A stretch of 64,000 nucleotides of DNA from the NCBI RefSeq assembly GCF_005080865.1, contig NZ_CP034861.1, positions 186,001 through 250,000 of the forward strand. Reading direction: 5' to 3'. The first letter of the stretch is position 1. The number at the start of each line of letters is the position of its first letter. Positions 41,968-52,547 of the stretch are shown here, piece by piece. Below the pieces are notes generated by a model. The model saw nothing but the letters and a program-made list of their open reading frames with translations, did not search any database and was not told the origin of the DNA. A program made the translations under genes and the position numbers. Origin of the DNA: Buchnera aphidicola (Muscaphis stroyani) (GTDB lineage Bacteria > Pseudomonadota > Gammaproteobacteria > Enterobacterales > Enterobacteriaceae).

Positions 41968-43032
41968 TTATTTTTGATTAGCTATTTTACTAATTATACT
42001 AGAAATTTTTAATGCAGAATTTCGAACACCAAGAGAATACGCTTTTTTTGACATTATTAACAATTTTTTTCTGTTTAACTTTTGAATAATTTGAACAATG
42101 ATTCGTGCATTAAGTTTTAATTGATCAACAATTTGTGCGGCACCAATAGAATGCAGTTCCAATGCGTTGAGATATTGCTGCTTATCTTTATGTGGATAAG
42201 GTATAAATATTGCAGCCAATCCCACTACGGATATTTCACTTACAGTTAAGGCTCCAGAACGACAAATAATTAAATCTGCCCATCTGTATGCAAGATTGAT
42301 ATGTTCGATAAAATTATCTATTTTATAGTTATAAAATCCATATTGATTATATTTTTTTTCTATTTTTTTTATTGAAAAATTTCCAATTTGATGCCAAATA
42401 GTAATTTTTTTTTTTAATAAAAAACAAACTTTTGGTAAAATTTTGTTTAAAATTAAAGATCCTTGACTTCCTCCCATTATTAGTATTCTCAAAGGACCTT
42501 TTCGATTTTTGAATCGATGAATAGGTTTAGGAATTTTAACAATATTTTCTCGGATTGGATTTCCTGATACTATGGCGTTTTTTAATGTTCCTGAAAATGC
42601 TTGTATATTTTTGGTAGAAATTTTAGATAAAAATTTATTTGTAATTCCTGCTACTTTATTTTGTTCATGTATGATAAGTGGAATTTTTAAATTCCAAGCG
42701 GCAATTGCTCCTGGACCAGATACATATCCTCCCATGCCTAAAATAACATCTGGAGACCAATCTTTTATAACTTTCTTAACTTTAAAATAAGAAAATAGTA
42801 AACGAACAGGAAGCGATATTAATGTTGTAAAATCAGCATTAATAAATCCTTTAATATTAATGAAAGTAATCTTTATTCCGTATTTAGGAATTACTTTAGA
42901 TTCTATGCTGTTTTTTTTTCCAATCCAATGAATTTCCCATCCTTTTTTAATTAAATCACATGCGATGGACAGTCCCGGAAAAACATGTCCACCACTTCCT
43001 CCTGCCATAATAATTATTTTTTTGCAAATCAT
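41968..43032 (-). CDS. murG: UDP-GlcNAc:lipid I N-acetylglucosamine transferase MurG
   Basis: Makes lipid II from lipid I at the inner membrane face. It has 354 residues (355 in E. coli). MAGGSGGHVFPGL, VLGMGGYVSGPGAIAAW, HEQNKVAGITNKFLS, IMGGSQGSLILNKILP and ICRSGALTVSEI are family motifs. The start overlaps the ftsW stop by two bases. A gap of about 55 bases separates it from murC. Confidence 0.97.
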   Translation of the reverse strand: MICKKIIIMAGGSGGHVFPGLSIACDLIKKGWEIHWIGKKNSIESKVIPKYGIKITFINIKGFINADFTTLISLPVRLLFSYFKVKKVIKDWSPDVILGMGGYVSGPGAIAAWNLKIPLIIHEQNKVAGITNKFLSKISTKNIQAFSGTLKNAIVSGNPIRENIVKIPKPIHRFKNRKGPLRILIMGGSQGSLILNKILPKVCFLLKKKITIWHQIGNFSIKKIEKKYNQYGFYNYKIDNFIEHINLAYRWADLIICRSGALTVSEISVVGLAAIFIPYPHKDKQQYLNALELHSIGAAQIVDQLKLNARIIVQIIQKLNRKKLLIMSKKAYSLGVRNSALKISSIISKIANQK

Positions 43033-44236
43033 CGATCACCTTTCGAAAAAGCTTGTGATGCTCTTATTTTTGTTTCAAAATCTATTCTTAAGAGAAAAAA
43101 AATCGATATTAAATTTATTATTAAACTTGAACCACCATAACTAACTAACGGAAAAGTTAATCCTTTAGTTGGTAGAAGACCAGTAGCAGCTCCAACATTG
43201 ATAAATGTTTGAAAACTAAACCATATACCGATAGAAAATGCTAAAAATCCAGAAAACACTTGTTTCTTTTTTATAGCATTTTTTCCGATATGTATAGCTC
43301 TAAAAGAAATTAAAAAAATCATTAATAGTACAAAAAAAGATCCTGCATATCCTAATTCTTCACCTATAATAGAAAATATAAAATCACTGTGAGCTTCAGG
43401 TAAATAATGAAGTTTTTGTATTGAATTTCCTAATCCTTGACCAAAAAAATGACCTCTTCCCAGTGCTATTAATGATTGTGTTAATTGATATCCATTACCG
43501 AATGGATCTTCCCAGGGATGCCAAAAAGATGTAATTCTTTTAATTCGATATGGATTCATCATTATCAATAATATCAAAGTACAAATACCTATTAAAATAA
43601 TTGATATAAATTGAACTATTTTTACTCCAGAAAGAAATAAAACAGATAAAACAGTAAAAATCAACACAATTACTGTACCTAAATCAGGTTCAAGTAATAA
43701 CAAAATTGATTCTAATACTATTATACATATAGGTTTTAAAAAACTCCAAAAACTATTGCTGACTTGATTAATTTTACGTGATAAATAGCTAGATACATAA
43801 AGAAATGAAGAAATTTTGCATAACTCTGAAGGTTGCATATGAAATAATCCCAAATTTATCCATCTACAGGATCCGTTTTTTGGATTTCCTATTAATAAAA
43901 CAAGAAAAAGAAAAAATATGGCGATCATTAGTATTGCACTGCTATTTTTTTTCCAAAAAACCATTGGAATTTTTAAAAAAAAAATGATATTATGAATGTA
44001 ATAAAAAAATAACAAATTTCTCTTTTTTCAAAAAAAAATGGATCATGATACAAACTTTCTCCTAACGGAAGAGATGCTGAAGTTATCATCACAAATCCAA
44101 TAACAGATAAACTTAAAGTTAACCATAACAACATTCGATCATACAAAATAGGGCTATATTTTTTAGTACTCTTTTTTTTATTTAAATATTTTTTTTTATT
44201 ATGTGATTTATTACATAAAAATTTATAGAAAAACAT
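43029..44236 (-). CDS. ftsW: Lipid II polymerase / division protein FtsW, frame broken at a 10-T tract
   Basis: SEDS-family septal peptidoglycan glycosyltransferase with about ten membrane segments. The N-terminal frame (from ATG 44236, overlapping the murD stop as TGATG) includes YDRMLLWLTLSLSVIGFVMITSAS and DPFFFEKREICYF, then stops after SFFF. The second frame picks up exactly where E. coli continues (LKIPMVFWKKNSSAIL) and holds PDLGTVIVL, HPWEDPFGNGYQLTQSLIALGRG, LPEAHSDFIFSIIGEELGY and SYGGSSL. The switch is at ten consecutive T in sense (43975-43984). Eleven would give about 402 residues (414 in E. coli). Confidence 0.94.
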
Positions 44237-45555
44237 CAACTAATTTCCTTTACTAGTTTAGTAAAAAATTCACCTCTTTCTTGAAAATTAGAGAATTGAT
44301 CCAAACTGCTGCAACCTGGAGATAATAAAACAACATCACCTGGGATAGCTTTTTTTGAAATTAAAATAACAGCTTGTTCTAAGCTTTTGATATAAATAGA
44401 TTTTTTTTTATATATTTTAGCAAGACTATTTCCATCTTTTCCAAAACAATAGATTTTAATTTTTAATTTTTTAAAAAAATGCTTTAAACTATTAAAATTT
44501 GCCGATTTACTGTCTCCTCCTAGTAATAACCATATTGTCCCTTTAATTTTTAAATTTTTTAAAGCAACTTTTGTGTTTTCTACATTGGTAGATTTAGAAT
44601 CATTAATCCAATGAATTTGATTTTTAAAATGTATTGTTTGAAACCGATGTGGTAAATTTGAAAAATTTTTTATTGTATTTATTGAATAATTTCTGTCAAT
44701 TTTAATTTGATCGCATATTGCAATTGATACTAATGCGTTGATGTAATTATGATGTCCTTTTATTAACATTTGATTTGTATTAATAATTTTTTTATTTTTA
44801 TGACATAAAAAAATTTTTTTTCTGTAATATCGAATTTGATAATTGCTGTTTTTAGTTCCAAAGCTCACGTATTTTTTTAAAGAAAATTTTTCTGAAATAT
44901 TTAATATTTCATTTGAATTTATTATACAAACATCTGCGTTATTATATACAGATGTTTTTATCTTTTTATACTGTTGATATCCTTCTGGATATCGATTTAT
45001 ATGATCTTCACTAATGTTTAACACAACAGCTATTTTTGATTTTAAATGAAATGTTGTTTCTAGCTGAAAACTAGATAATTCAATAATGTATAAATTAGAT
45101 TTTTTTTCAAGCATATTTAAAACAGGCAATCCAATGTTTCCTCCTAATGCAGTTTTGTAACCAGCATTTCTGGCTATTCTTTCAACCATTGTGGATACAG
45201 TACTTTTTCCATTAGTTCCCGTAATAGAAATAATAGGATATTTTGCTTCTCTAGCAAATAACTCAATATCACTAATAATTTCAATTTTCATTAAACGAGC
45301 TTTTTTTAAAATAGGCTTAAATGAAGATATTCCAGGGCTTATAATAATCAAATCTGATTCTAATATCCAATTTTCTTCAAGATTTCCAATTTTATACATA
45401 ATGTTTTTTGGTATTTGATTTAAAAAAGTAGGTGAATGAGATTCATCTATTATTTTTGGAAGAATTCCTTTTTTTAAAAAGTAATTGATGCATGATATTC
45501 CAGTTAATCCCATTCCTAAAATTAATATTTTTTTCCCAAAATAATTGTACGACAT
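44236..45555 (-). CDS. murD: UDP-N-acetylmuramoyl-L-alanine--D-glutamate ligase
   Basis: Adds D-Glu to the stem peptide. From ATG 45555, with AAGGTG five bases upstream, it has 439 residues (438 in E. coli). ILGMGLTGISCINYF, SITGTNGKSTVSTMV, NISEDHINRYPEG and WLLLGGDSKSANF fit the family. The start overlaps the mraY stop by one base. A longer open frame to 45612 lies inside mraY and is ignored. Confidence 0.97.
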   Translation of the reverse strand: MSYNYFGKKILILGMGLTGISCINYFLKKGILPKIIDESHSPTFLNQIPKNIMYKIGNLEENWILESDLIIISPGISSFKPILKKARLMKIEIISDIELFAREAKYPIISITGTNGKSTVSTMVERIARNAGYKTALGGNIGLPVLNMLEKKSNLYIIELSSFQLETTFHLKSKIAVVLNISEDHINRYPEGYQQYKKIKTSVYNNADVCIINSNEILNISEKFSLKKYVSFGTKNSNYQIRYYRKKIFLCHKNKKIINTNQMLIKGHHNYINALVSIAICDQIKIDRNYSINTIKNFSNLPHRFQTIHFKNQIHWINDSKSTNVENTKVALKNLKIKGTIWLLLGGDSKSANFNSLKHFFKKLKIKIYCFGKDGNSLAKIYKKKSIYIKSLEQAVILISKKAIPGDVVLLSPGCSSLDQFSNFQERGEFFTKLVKEIS

Positions 45556-46628
45556 TAATGCACCTTTATAGAAGCAATTCCAATTAGTACTGATAAAAAC
45601 GAAATAATCCAAAATCTAATAATGATAATAGGTTCAGGCAATCCTTTAATTTCATAGTGATGATGAATTGGAGCCATGAGAAAAATTCTTTTTTTTCTGA
45701 TTTTAAACGATATAATTTGGAGAATAACAGATATAGTTTCTATTATGAATACGATTCCCATAATGATAAGTAAAAATTCTTGGTGTAATAAAACTGCTAT
45801 TGCTCCTAAAGATCCTCCTAATGAAAGAGATCCTACATCTCCCATAAAAATTTGAGATGGGTAAGTATTAAACCATAAAAAACCTAGTCCTGATCCTGCT
45901 ATTGACGCGCATAATATAGTTAATTCGCTGGAATTTCTTATATAAAAAATGTTAAAAATATCAGAATAATCAGAATATCCGGTTAATAAAGAAATAAATG
46001 CAAAACCGCATGCTAATAATATTAATGGAAAAATGGCTAAACCATCTAGTCCATCCGTTAGATTTACTGCATTGCTAGTTCCTACAACAACAAAATAAGA
46101 TAAAAAAATATTAAAATAATTGATGTGAAGAACTATTTTATGAAAAAAAGGGATTATAAATTGATGAGGAGTTATATTTTGCCCATATATATAAATACTA
46201 TATTCAAAAATCAAGGAAACAATGGAAAGCCAGAAATATTTCCATTTTAAAGGAATTCCTTTAGAATTGTTACATTTAATCTTTTTATAATCATCTATAA
46301 AACCAATTAATCCATATCCTATTAAAACACTTATTACAGACCAAATATAGAAATTAGATAAATCAGAGTATAAAATTATAGATGTTAGTATGGAAATAAT
46401 AACAAATAATCCTCCCATAGTTGGAGTGTTTTTTTTTAAAAAGTGTGTTTTTGGTCCATTTTTTCTTATGATTTGATATATTTTTAATTTTTTAAAACAA
46501 TTTATAAAGAATTTCCCAATGTATATATTAAAAAAAAAAGAAGTTAATAAACTTAATATTGATCGAATTATAATGCAAGTTAATGAATGATAATCATAAT
46601 TAAGATGTTGATTAATTAAAAAAAACAT
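45555..46628 (-). CDS. mraY: Phospho-N-acetylmuramoyl-pentapeptide transferase
   Basis: Makes lipid I from UDP-MurNAc-pentapeptide and undecaprenyl phosphate. It is an integral membrane protein with about ten segments and 357 residues (360 in E. coli). GPKTHFLKKNTPTMGGL, FIDDYKK, NAVNLTDGLDGLAI, FMGDVGSLSLGG and MAPIHHHYEIKG are the conserved loops with catalytic aspartates and histidines. It starts two bases after murF. Confidence 0.98.
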   Translation of the reverse strand: MFFLINQHLNYDYHSLTCIIIRSILSLLTSFFFNIYIGKFFINCFKKLKIYQIIRKNGPKTHFLKKNTPTMGGLFVIISILTSIILYSDLSNFYIWSVISVLIGYGLIGFIDDYKKIKCNNSKGIPLKWKYFWLSIVSLIFEYSIYIYGQNITPHQFIIPFFHKIVLHINYFNIFLSYFVVVGTSNAVNLTDGLDGLAIFPLILLACGFAFISLLTGYSDYSDIFNIFYIRNSSELTILCASIAGSGLGFLWFNTYPSQIFMGDVGSLSLGGSLGAIAVLLHQEFLLIIMGIVFIIETISVILQIISFKIRKKRIFLMAPIHHHYEIKGLPEPIIIIRFWIISFLSVLIGIASIKVH

Positions 46629-46630
46629 TT

Positions 46631-47989
46631 TTATTTATTCTCCTTAATCAAATGATTAACAACTTTTTCCATCTTTGAACTTCTAGATCCTTTAATTAAA
46701 ATTGTAATTTTTTTCTTTTTTAAAATCATTTTTTTTAAAGTTTTTGCTAATTGACTTTGATGATAAAAATGTCTGCTATTGTTAAAAATTTGAGTAATGT
46801 TATTACTTATACTACCAATACTAAAGATTTTATTAATTTTTGATATATTTGCAGTATTTCCTATTACCTGATGATATACAATACTGTTCTTTCCTAATTC
46901 AGCCATATCTCCTGTAACTAATATTTTGTATCCTGGCATCTTTTCTAAAACTTTAATTGATGCAATCATAGATGCAATATTTGAATTATATGTATCATTA
47001 ATCAGAATTTTATTAGGATTTAAAAAAGTTGTTTCTAATCTTCCTGGTATCATTGGTGATTCTAATAATCCTTTTTGAATTATGTGAAGTGGTATTTTTA
47101 AAGAAAATGCACATGCGCTTGCTGCCAGTGCGTTTGATACGCTTTGATACCCTAAAAAAGGCAATTTGATCTTTATTTTTCCATATGGAGAATGCATAGT
47201 AAAAGATGTATAAGTAACATTTGTTTTTATATCGCTAGCAAAAAAATGACTTAATTTTTTTCTTTGAGTTGAAAAATAAATAGAATTTCTGTCTTTAATT
47301 TTTTTTTTCCATTGAGAAAGATGATGACTGTCTAAATTAACAATAGCAGTTCCTTTTTCTTTTAATCCTGAAAAAATTTCTGATTTTGCTTTAGATACCC
47401 CCCATAATGATTTAAATCCTTCTAAATGAGCGTAATTAATGTTATTAATTAAAACAATATCAGGTTGTACAATATTAGCAGTATAATGAATTTCTCCAGG
47501 ATGATTAGCTCCTAATTCCACAACTGCATATTTATGTTCATATGTTAATTGAAGCAATGTTAAAGGTGCTCCGATGTGATTATTTTCATTTTTAATAGTA
47601 CATATTGTATTTCCATTTCTTTTTAAGATAGAAGATGTCATTTCTTTAACTGACGTTTTCCCTGAAGAACCTGTAATAGCCAGTATTTTTGCATGTGCCA
47701 TATGACGAATCCAACATGCGATTTTTCCTAAAGCAATAGATGTGTTTTTTACTAGAACATGAGAAATATGAAATTTTATTTTTTCTTGAGTTAAAATAGC
47801 AGAGCAATTTTTTTTGATAGCATCTTTTATAAATGTATGCGCATTAAATTTTTTTCCAATTAAAGCAACAAATAAGCATCCAGGAATAAATTCATTTGTG
47901 TTGGTTGCAATTTCATGTATAATTATATTTTTTCCGTATAACTTTCCATCAGTAACTTCAGCAATTTTTTTTAATGATATAGGGATCAT
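46631..47989 (-). CDS. murF: UDP-MurNAc-tripeptide--D-alanyl-D-alanine ligase
   Basis: Adds D-Ala-D-Ala to complete the cytoplasmic precursor. The 452 residues equal the E. coli length. ITGSSGKTSVKEM is the ATP loop; ENNHIGAPLTLL, ELGANHPGEI and INDTYNSNIASM are Mur-ligase motifs. The start overlaps the murE stop (ATGA). Confidence 0.97.
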   Translation of the reverse strand: MIPISLKKIAEVTDGKLYGKNIIIHEIATNTNEFIPGCLFVALIGKKFNAHTFIKDAIKKNCSAILTQEKIKFHISHVLVKNTSIALGKIACWIRHMAHAKILAITGSSGKTSVKEMTSSILKRNGNTICTIKNENNHIGAPLTLLQLTYEHKYAVVELGANHPGEIHYTANIVQPDIVLINNINYAHLEGFKSLWGVSKAKSEIFSGLKEKGTAIVNLDSHHLSQWKKKIKDRNSIYFSTQRKKLSHFFASDIKTNVTYTSFTMHSPYGKIKIKLPFLGYQSVSNALAASACAFSLKIPLHIIQKGLLESPMIPGRLETTFLNPNKILINDTYNSNIASMIASIKVLEKMPGYKILVTGDMAELGKNSIVYHQVIGNTANISKINKIFSIGSISNNITQIFNNSRHFYHQSQLAKTLKKMILKKKKITILIKGSRSSKMEKVVNHLIKENK

Positions 47990-49479
47990 ATTTTTTTCCC
48001 CATCAATTGTAATACTGTTTTTTGATCTGAGTAATTAATATATTGATTTCCAATTATTTGTTGATTTTCGTGACCTTTTCCAGCTATTAAAATAATATCA
48101 TTAATTTTTGATTGAAAAAAAGCATGTGATATTGCATTTCTTCTATTTGGAATAATTAAAATTTTATCTTTTTTTTTACATCCTTTTAAAATATCCTGAA
48201 TGATTTTAAATGGTTCTTCTCTTCTTGGATTATCATTAGTAATGATAACCTGATCTGATTCTTTTTCTGCAATTGCTCCCATTAAAGATCTTTTTGTTCG
48301 ATCTCTCTCTCCTCCGCATCCAAATATGCACCATAATTTTTTTTTATAATTCGTTTTGATAGTTTTTAGTGTATTTTCTAAAGCATCAGGAGTATGAGCA
48401 TAATCAATAATAAAAGTTGGATGATTTATACCATAAAATTGTTGCATTCTACCACATACTGCCTTTAATTGATTTACTGTACGAATTAAATCGGACAATT
48501 TATACCCTAGCTCTAAAAGACAAGCCATTGATAATAATAGATTAGTTACGTTAAAATTTCCAATTAAGTAACTAAAAATTTTTCCGCTCCCCCAGCTAGA
48601 TTCAAATTTAACAAACATGTGATTATTTTTAAATTTAATATTAGTTGCATTCATCCATTTATTTGAATATTTTTTTTGTGTGTCATCTTCAATAGTGACA
48701 GCTATAGTATAATGATTAAACAGTTTTTTTAACCAAATTTGTCCATATTTATCGCTTGCGTTAAGTATTATTTTTTTTACTTTATGACAAGTAAAAAAGG
48801 ACCATTTTGATTTTTCATATTCTTTCATGCTTTTGTGATAATCTAGATGATCTGGTGTTAAATTAGTAAAAATTGCAATATAAAATGGAACATTTTTCAC
48901 CCGATTCTGAACTAATCCATGTGAAGACACTTCCATTGATACTAAATCAGTTTTATTTATTAATGCTTTTTTTAAAAATGATTGAATAAAAACAGCAGAA
49001 GAAGTAGTGTTCATGGTTGGTTTTAAAGATCTATGATCACCGTTTCCTAAAGTTCCCATAACTACAGATTTTTTCCCTAAGATTGTGCTCCATTGACTAA
49101 TTAAATGTGCAACAGTGGTTTTTCCATTGGTTCCAGTGATTCCAATAATTTTTAATTTATTACCTGGTTCATGGTAAAATCTACTAGATAATGAAGATAG
49201 TACTATAGGAAGTTGAAAAAAATAAATTATTGGAATATTTTTAATATAGTAAAATATTCCGTGTTTTTTAAAATCTTGAGTTTCATATAATATTGCTGAT
49301 ACTTTATTTTGAATTGCTTCAAAAATAAATTTTCGACCATCTTTTTTTGATCCTTTAATCGCTACAAATAAATCTCCTGAACTTGTTTTTTTGCTATTTA
49401 TAGTTATATTTTGAATTGCTCTTTCTGGAATTTTTTGCATCCAGGGTGATAACAAATCTTTTAAATTGTTTCTTTTCAT
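47986..49479 (-). CDS. murE: UDP-MurNAc-dipeptide--meso-diaminopimelate ligase
   Basis: Adds meso-DAP to the stem. It has 497 residues (495 in E. coli). GITGTNGKTTVAHLI is the ATP loop, MEVSSHGLVQNRV and NLTPDHLDYH are ligase motifs, and TNDNPRREEP is the DNPR motif that selects meso-DAP, so DAP-type wall is expected. It links the lysine pathway (dapD in this window) to the wall. It lies 36 bases after ftsI. Confidence 0.97.
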   Translation of the reverse strand: MKRNNLKDLLSPWMQKIPERAIQNITINSKKTSSGDLFVAIKGSKKDGRKFIFEAIQNKVSAILYETQDFKKHGIFYYIKNIPIIYFFQLPIVLSSLSSRFYHEPGNKLKIIGITGTNGKTTVAHLISQWSTILGKKSVVMGTLGNGDHRSLKPTMNTTSSAVFIQSFLKKALINKTDLVSMEVSSHGLVQNRVKNVPFYIAIFTNLTPDHLDYHKSMKEYEKSKWSFFTCHKVKKIILNASDKYGQIWLKKLFNHYTIAVTIEDDTQKKYSNKWMNATNIKFKNNHMFVKFESSWGSGKIFSYLIGNFNVTNLLLSMACLLELGYKLSDLIRTVNQLKAVCGRMQQFYGINHPTFIIDYAHTPDALENTLKTIKTNYKKKLWCIFGCGGERDRTKRSLMGAIAEKESDQVIITNDNPRREEPFKIIQDILKGCKKKDKILIIPNRRNAISHAFFQSKINDIILIAGKGHENQQIIGNQYINYSDQKTVLQLMGKKI

Positions 49480-49515
49480 GTAATATTTTGAGTGTTATTA
49501 AAAATAATATTTTTA

Positions 49516-51238
49516 TTAAGACAGATAGTTAGGTTTTATATGCGTCATTTTTAGAACTGATTTCATAGTTTTACTAAACACTGGAGCTGCAACCAAACCG
49601 CCATAATACTTTTTCATTTTAGGATTATCAATAACAATTGTAAGAGAAAATTTAGGATCATGAGAAGGCACAATGCCTGCAGTATAAGCTATATATTTAT
49701 TAACATAATGACCATTAGATCCTATTTTTTTTACTGTTCCCGTTTTAACCGCAACTTTATATCCTTTAATTGCCGCTTTAATACCTCCTCCTCCAGATTC
49801 GGCGACACTTTCCATCATATGAATTATATTTTTTACATATTTTTCAGGAAAAACTCTGGTTCCATGTTTAGGTTTTTTTATTTTTAAAATAGAAAGAGGA
49901 CGATCAATTCCATAATTTCCAATTATAGTATACAATCTAGCCAGCTGGAGAGGAGTAACCATTAGTCCGTATCCAAACGAGAAAGTAGCTTTTTCTAAAT
50001 TTGATAAAACTTTTTTATGAGGTAATAAACCATTTTTTTCTCCAATTAAACCTAAATTTGTTGGTTTTCCTAATCCAAATGCTTTGTAACTATTTAATAA
50101 TTCTGAAGTAGACATAGATAATGCAATTTTTGAAACTCCAACATTGCTTGATTTTTGTATAATTCCAGTGATTGTTAATTTTTTATGATAGGACACATCT
50201 TTTATTATGTGTTTATTTATTAAATATGAATTAGTATTTATAATTGAATCTTTTTTTATTATTCCTAATTTTAAAGCTTGCATAATTACTATCGGCTTAA
50301 CAGTTGAACCTGGTTCAAACATATCCGTGATGGCTCTGTTTCGAATGGCATTTTTCGTTGTATGTTTTATATTATTAGGATTGTATGAAGGGCTATTAGC
50401 CATTGCTAAAATTTCACCAGTTTTTACATTAATTAAAATTGCTGTTCCTGAATCAGCTTGATTTTCTTTTACTGCCTGATTCAACTTTTGATATACAATA
50501 TCTTGTAATTTTTTATTAATACTAAGCGTTAAATTATTTGCTTTAGATCCGCGAATTAAAGGTATATTTTCGACAATTTTACCTTTATTATCTTTTCTTA
50601 TTTTTCTTTTGCTGGGATTTCCTGTTAAGAATAAATCAAAACTTTTTTCTATGCCTTCAATTCCTTTTCCATCTATATTTGTTAATCCGATAAGTTGAGC
50701 TGCAATCTTACCAGAAGGATAGTACCTTTTTGATTCTTCTATTGAAAAAATTCCTGGTAATTTAAGTTTCATAATATAATTTCTAATTTCAGGATGCACT
50801 TGTCTGGCTAAATATATAAATTTTAATTTAGAATCAGATTTTATTTTATTAATAATTTTTTCTAATGGAGTCGAAAGTACTTCCGATAAAGCTTTCCATT
50901 GAGGATTGGTATTGATATTTGTATATTCTGTAATTTTTGAAGGGTCAACACATACAGCATTAACTGGTACAGTAACTGCTAATGGATATCCTAAACGATC
51001 TCTTATGATTCCTCTTATATTGAATAAAGATTGTATTCTTAAAGTACGACTATCGCCTTCATATATAAGTTGATCAGGATTGATTATCTGTAAAAATAAT
51101 ATTTTTAGTATTAATATAAAAAATAAAAAAAAAATAAAACTGCACAATAAAAATAAACGCTGATTTACATAAATTATTTTTTTTTTTTTTTTTTACAAGA
51201 AAAAAATATTTTTTATGCATTTTTTGTGAATTGTCCAT
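49516..51238 (-). CDS. ftsI: Septal penicillin-binding protein 3 (FtsI), frame broken at an 18-A tract near the N-terminus
   Basis: Transpeptidase of septal peptidoglycan. The main frame carries FEPGSTVKP (active serine), SSNVGVSK and VKTGTVKK, with [13 protein letters not shown] as in E. coli. It ends 14 or so residues earlier. Upstream the frame continues as [17 protein letters not shown], matching the E. coli membrane anchor, up to a stop inside an 18-A run (T at 51177-51194). An ATG at 51238 or 51220 lies beyond the run in another frame. Seventeen A (or twenty) would join them, giving about 573 residues (588 in E. coli). Without repair the anchor has no normal start; TTG 51147 would cut it. 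Confidence 0.92.
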
Positions 51239-51292
51239 TAATGTAAATTTTTTAAAAATACTTTATGTTTACTATTTTTATGATTTATTTCT

Positions 51293-51547
51293 TTAATTTT
51301 TTATAATTGCTGAATTAATAGAGATAGAATATTTTTCTATTATTAAATTTCTCCATTCAGATTTTTTTTTTTTTATTTGAAGCTTAATTTTCTCATTTTG
51401 AGAAATTAATAAACGCGTATTATAGACTGTAATTACGATACAATTAGCAGATAATATAATAGATAATAAGAGTATTAAATGTATTTTACTGTATTCAAAA
51501 AAATCATTTTTAATAATTTTAGGTAAATTATATCGCTGTTTTTTCAT
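51293..51547 (-). CDS. ftsL: Cell division protein FtsL, short
   Basis: Bitopic division protein that works with FtsB and FtsQ. Residues about 20-40 form the single membrane segment (IHLILLLSIILSANCIVITV), followed by YNTRLLISQNEKIKLQIKKKKSEWRNLIIEKYSI, which matches THHTRLL ... EWRNLILEENAL of E. coli. It ends at 84 residues, where E. coli FtsL has 121, so the distal part of the periplasmic coiled coil is missing. It starts one base after rsmH. Confidence 0.9.
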   Translation of the reverse strand: MKKQRYNLPKIIKNDFFEYSKIHLILLLSIILSANCIVITVYNTRLLISQNEKIKLQIKKKKSEWRNLIIEKYSISINSAIIKN

Positions 51548-51548
51548 G

Positions 51549-52493
51549 TTAATTATTTTTTTTAAGTTCAGCCGTTCTAAGTACAGAACTTCTAGATCTT
51601 GGATTTTTTTTTATTTCCTCTTGAGTAGGAAATAATCGATTAATAATTTTTAATCTATTTTTTTGTAAAGAATTAATTTGTTCTTCAGTAATAGGCAATC
51701 CTCGAGGAATGTATGCTTTTTTACTATTTTTTAACATAAAACTTTTTACTATTCTATCTTCTAAAGAATGAAAACTAATAATTGATATTCTTCCTCCTGG
51801 TTTTAAAATTTTAAGTGTATCTTTTAGTGCTATTTTGATTTCTTTTAACTCTTGATTAATATAAATTCTAATTGCCTGAAAGGTTCTTTTTGATGGATGC
51901 TTAAATTTATTTTTTATCGGTATAGCTGTTTTTATTATTTCAGACAACTCAAGAGTGCTAGTGATTTTTTTTATTTGATTATTTTTTTTAATAGATCGTG
52001 CTATTCTTTTTGAAAAACGCTCTTCTCCAAATTCTTTTAGTACTGAAGAAATTTGATTAACGTTGCTTTTAAATAGCCACTCTGAAGCTGTAATGCCGCA
52101 ATTAGGATTCATTCGCATATCTAAAGGTCCGTCTTTTTTAAACGAAAAGCCTCTTTTTTTTTCGTTTATTTGAGATAAAGACACTCCCAAATCAAATACA
52201 ATTCCATCTACTTTTCCATCTATTTGATTTGCTTTTGCATAGTCTAGTATTTTTGAAAAAGTTCCGTGAATTATTTTAAATCTTGAATCTTTAATATTAT
52301 TTGCTATGGAGACAGCATAAGGATCTTTGTCAATAGAATATATTTTTCCTTTTTTTCCTAATTTTTTTAAAATTTCTAAAGAATGTCCTCCCATTCCGAA
52401 TGTTCCGTCAATATAAATTCCATTAGATTTAATATTTAATGAGTTTATTACTTCTTTTTTCATTACAGAAACATGCTGTATTTTTTGGTTCAT
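51549..52493 (-). CDS. rsmH: 16S rRNA (cytosine(1402)-N4)-methyltransferase RsmH (MraW)
   Basis: Methylates C1402 in the 16S rRNA decoding centre. It has 314 residues (313 in E. coli). [16 protein letters not shown] is the SAM site; [39 protein letters not shown] and [14 protein letters not shown] are family motifs. First gene of the cluster; mraZ, which precedes it in E. coli, is absent, as is cra. Confidence 0.97.
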   Translation of the reverse strand: MNQKIQHVSVMKKEVINSLNIKSNGIYIDGTFGMGGHSLEILKKLGKKGKIYSIDKDPYAVSIANNIKDSRFKIIHGTFSKILDYAKANQIDGKVDGIVFDLGVSLSQINEKKRGFSFKKDGPLDMRMNPNCGITASEWLFKSNVNQISSVLKEFGEERFSKRIARSIKKNNQIKKITSTLELSEIIKTAIPIKNKFKHPSKRTFQAIRIYINQELKEIKIALKDTLKILKPGGRISIISFHSLEDRIVKSFMLKNSKKAYIPRGLPITEEQINSLQKNRLKIINRLFPTQEEIKKNPRSRSSVLRTAELKKNN

Positions 52494-52547
52494 ATGATAA
52501 AATTTTATGATATTTTAATTTTAATTAATTTTTTAAGATAAAGAAAG

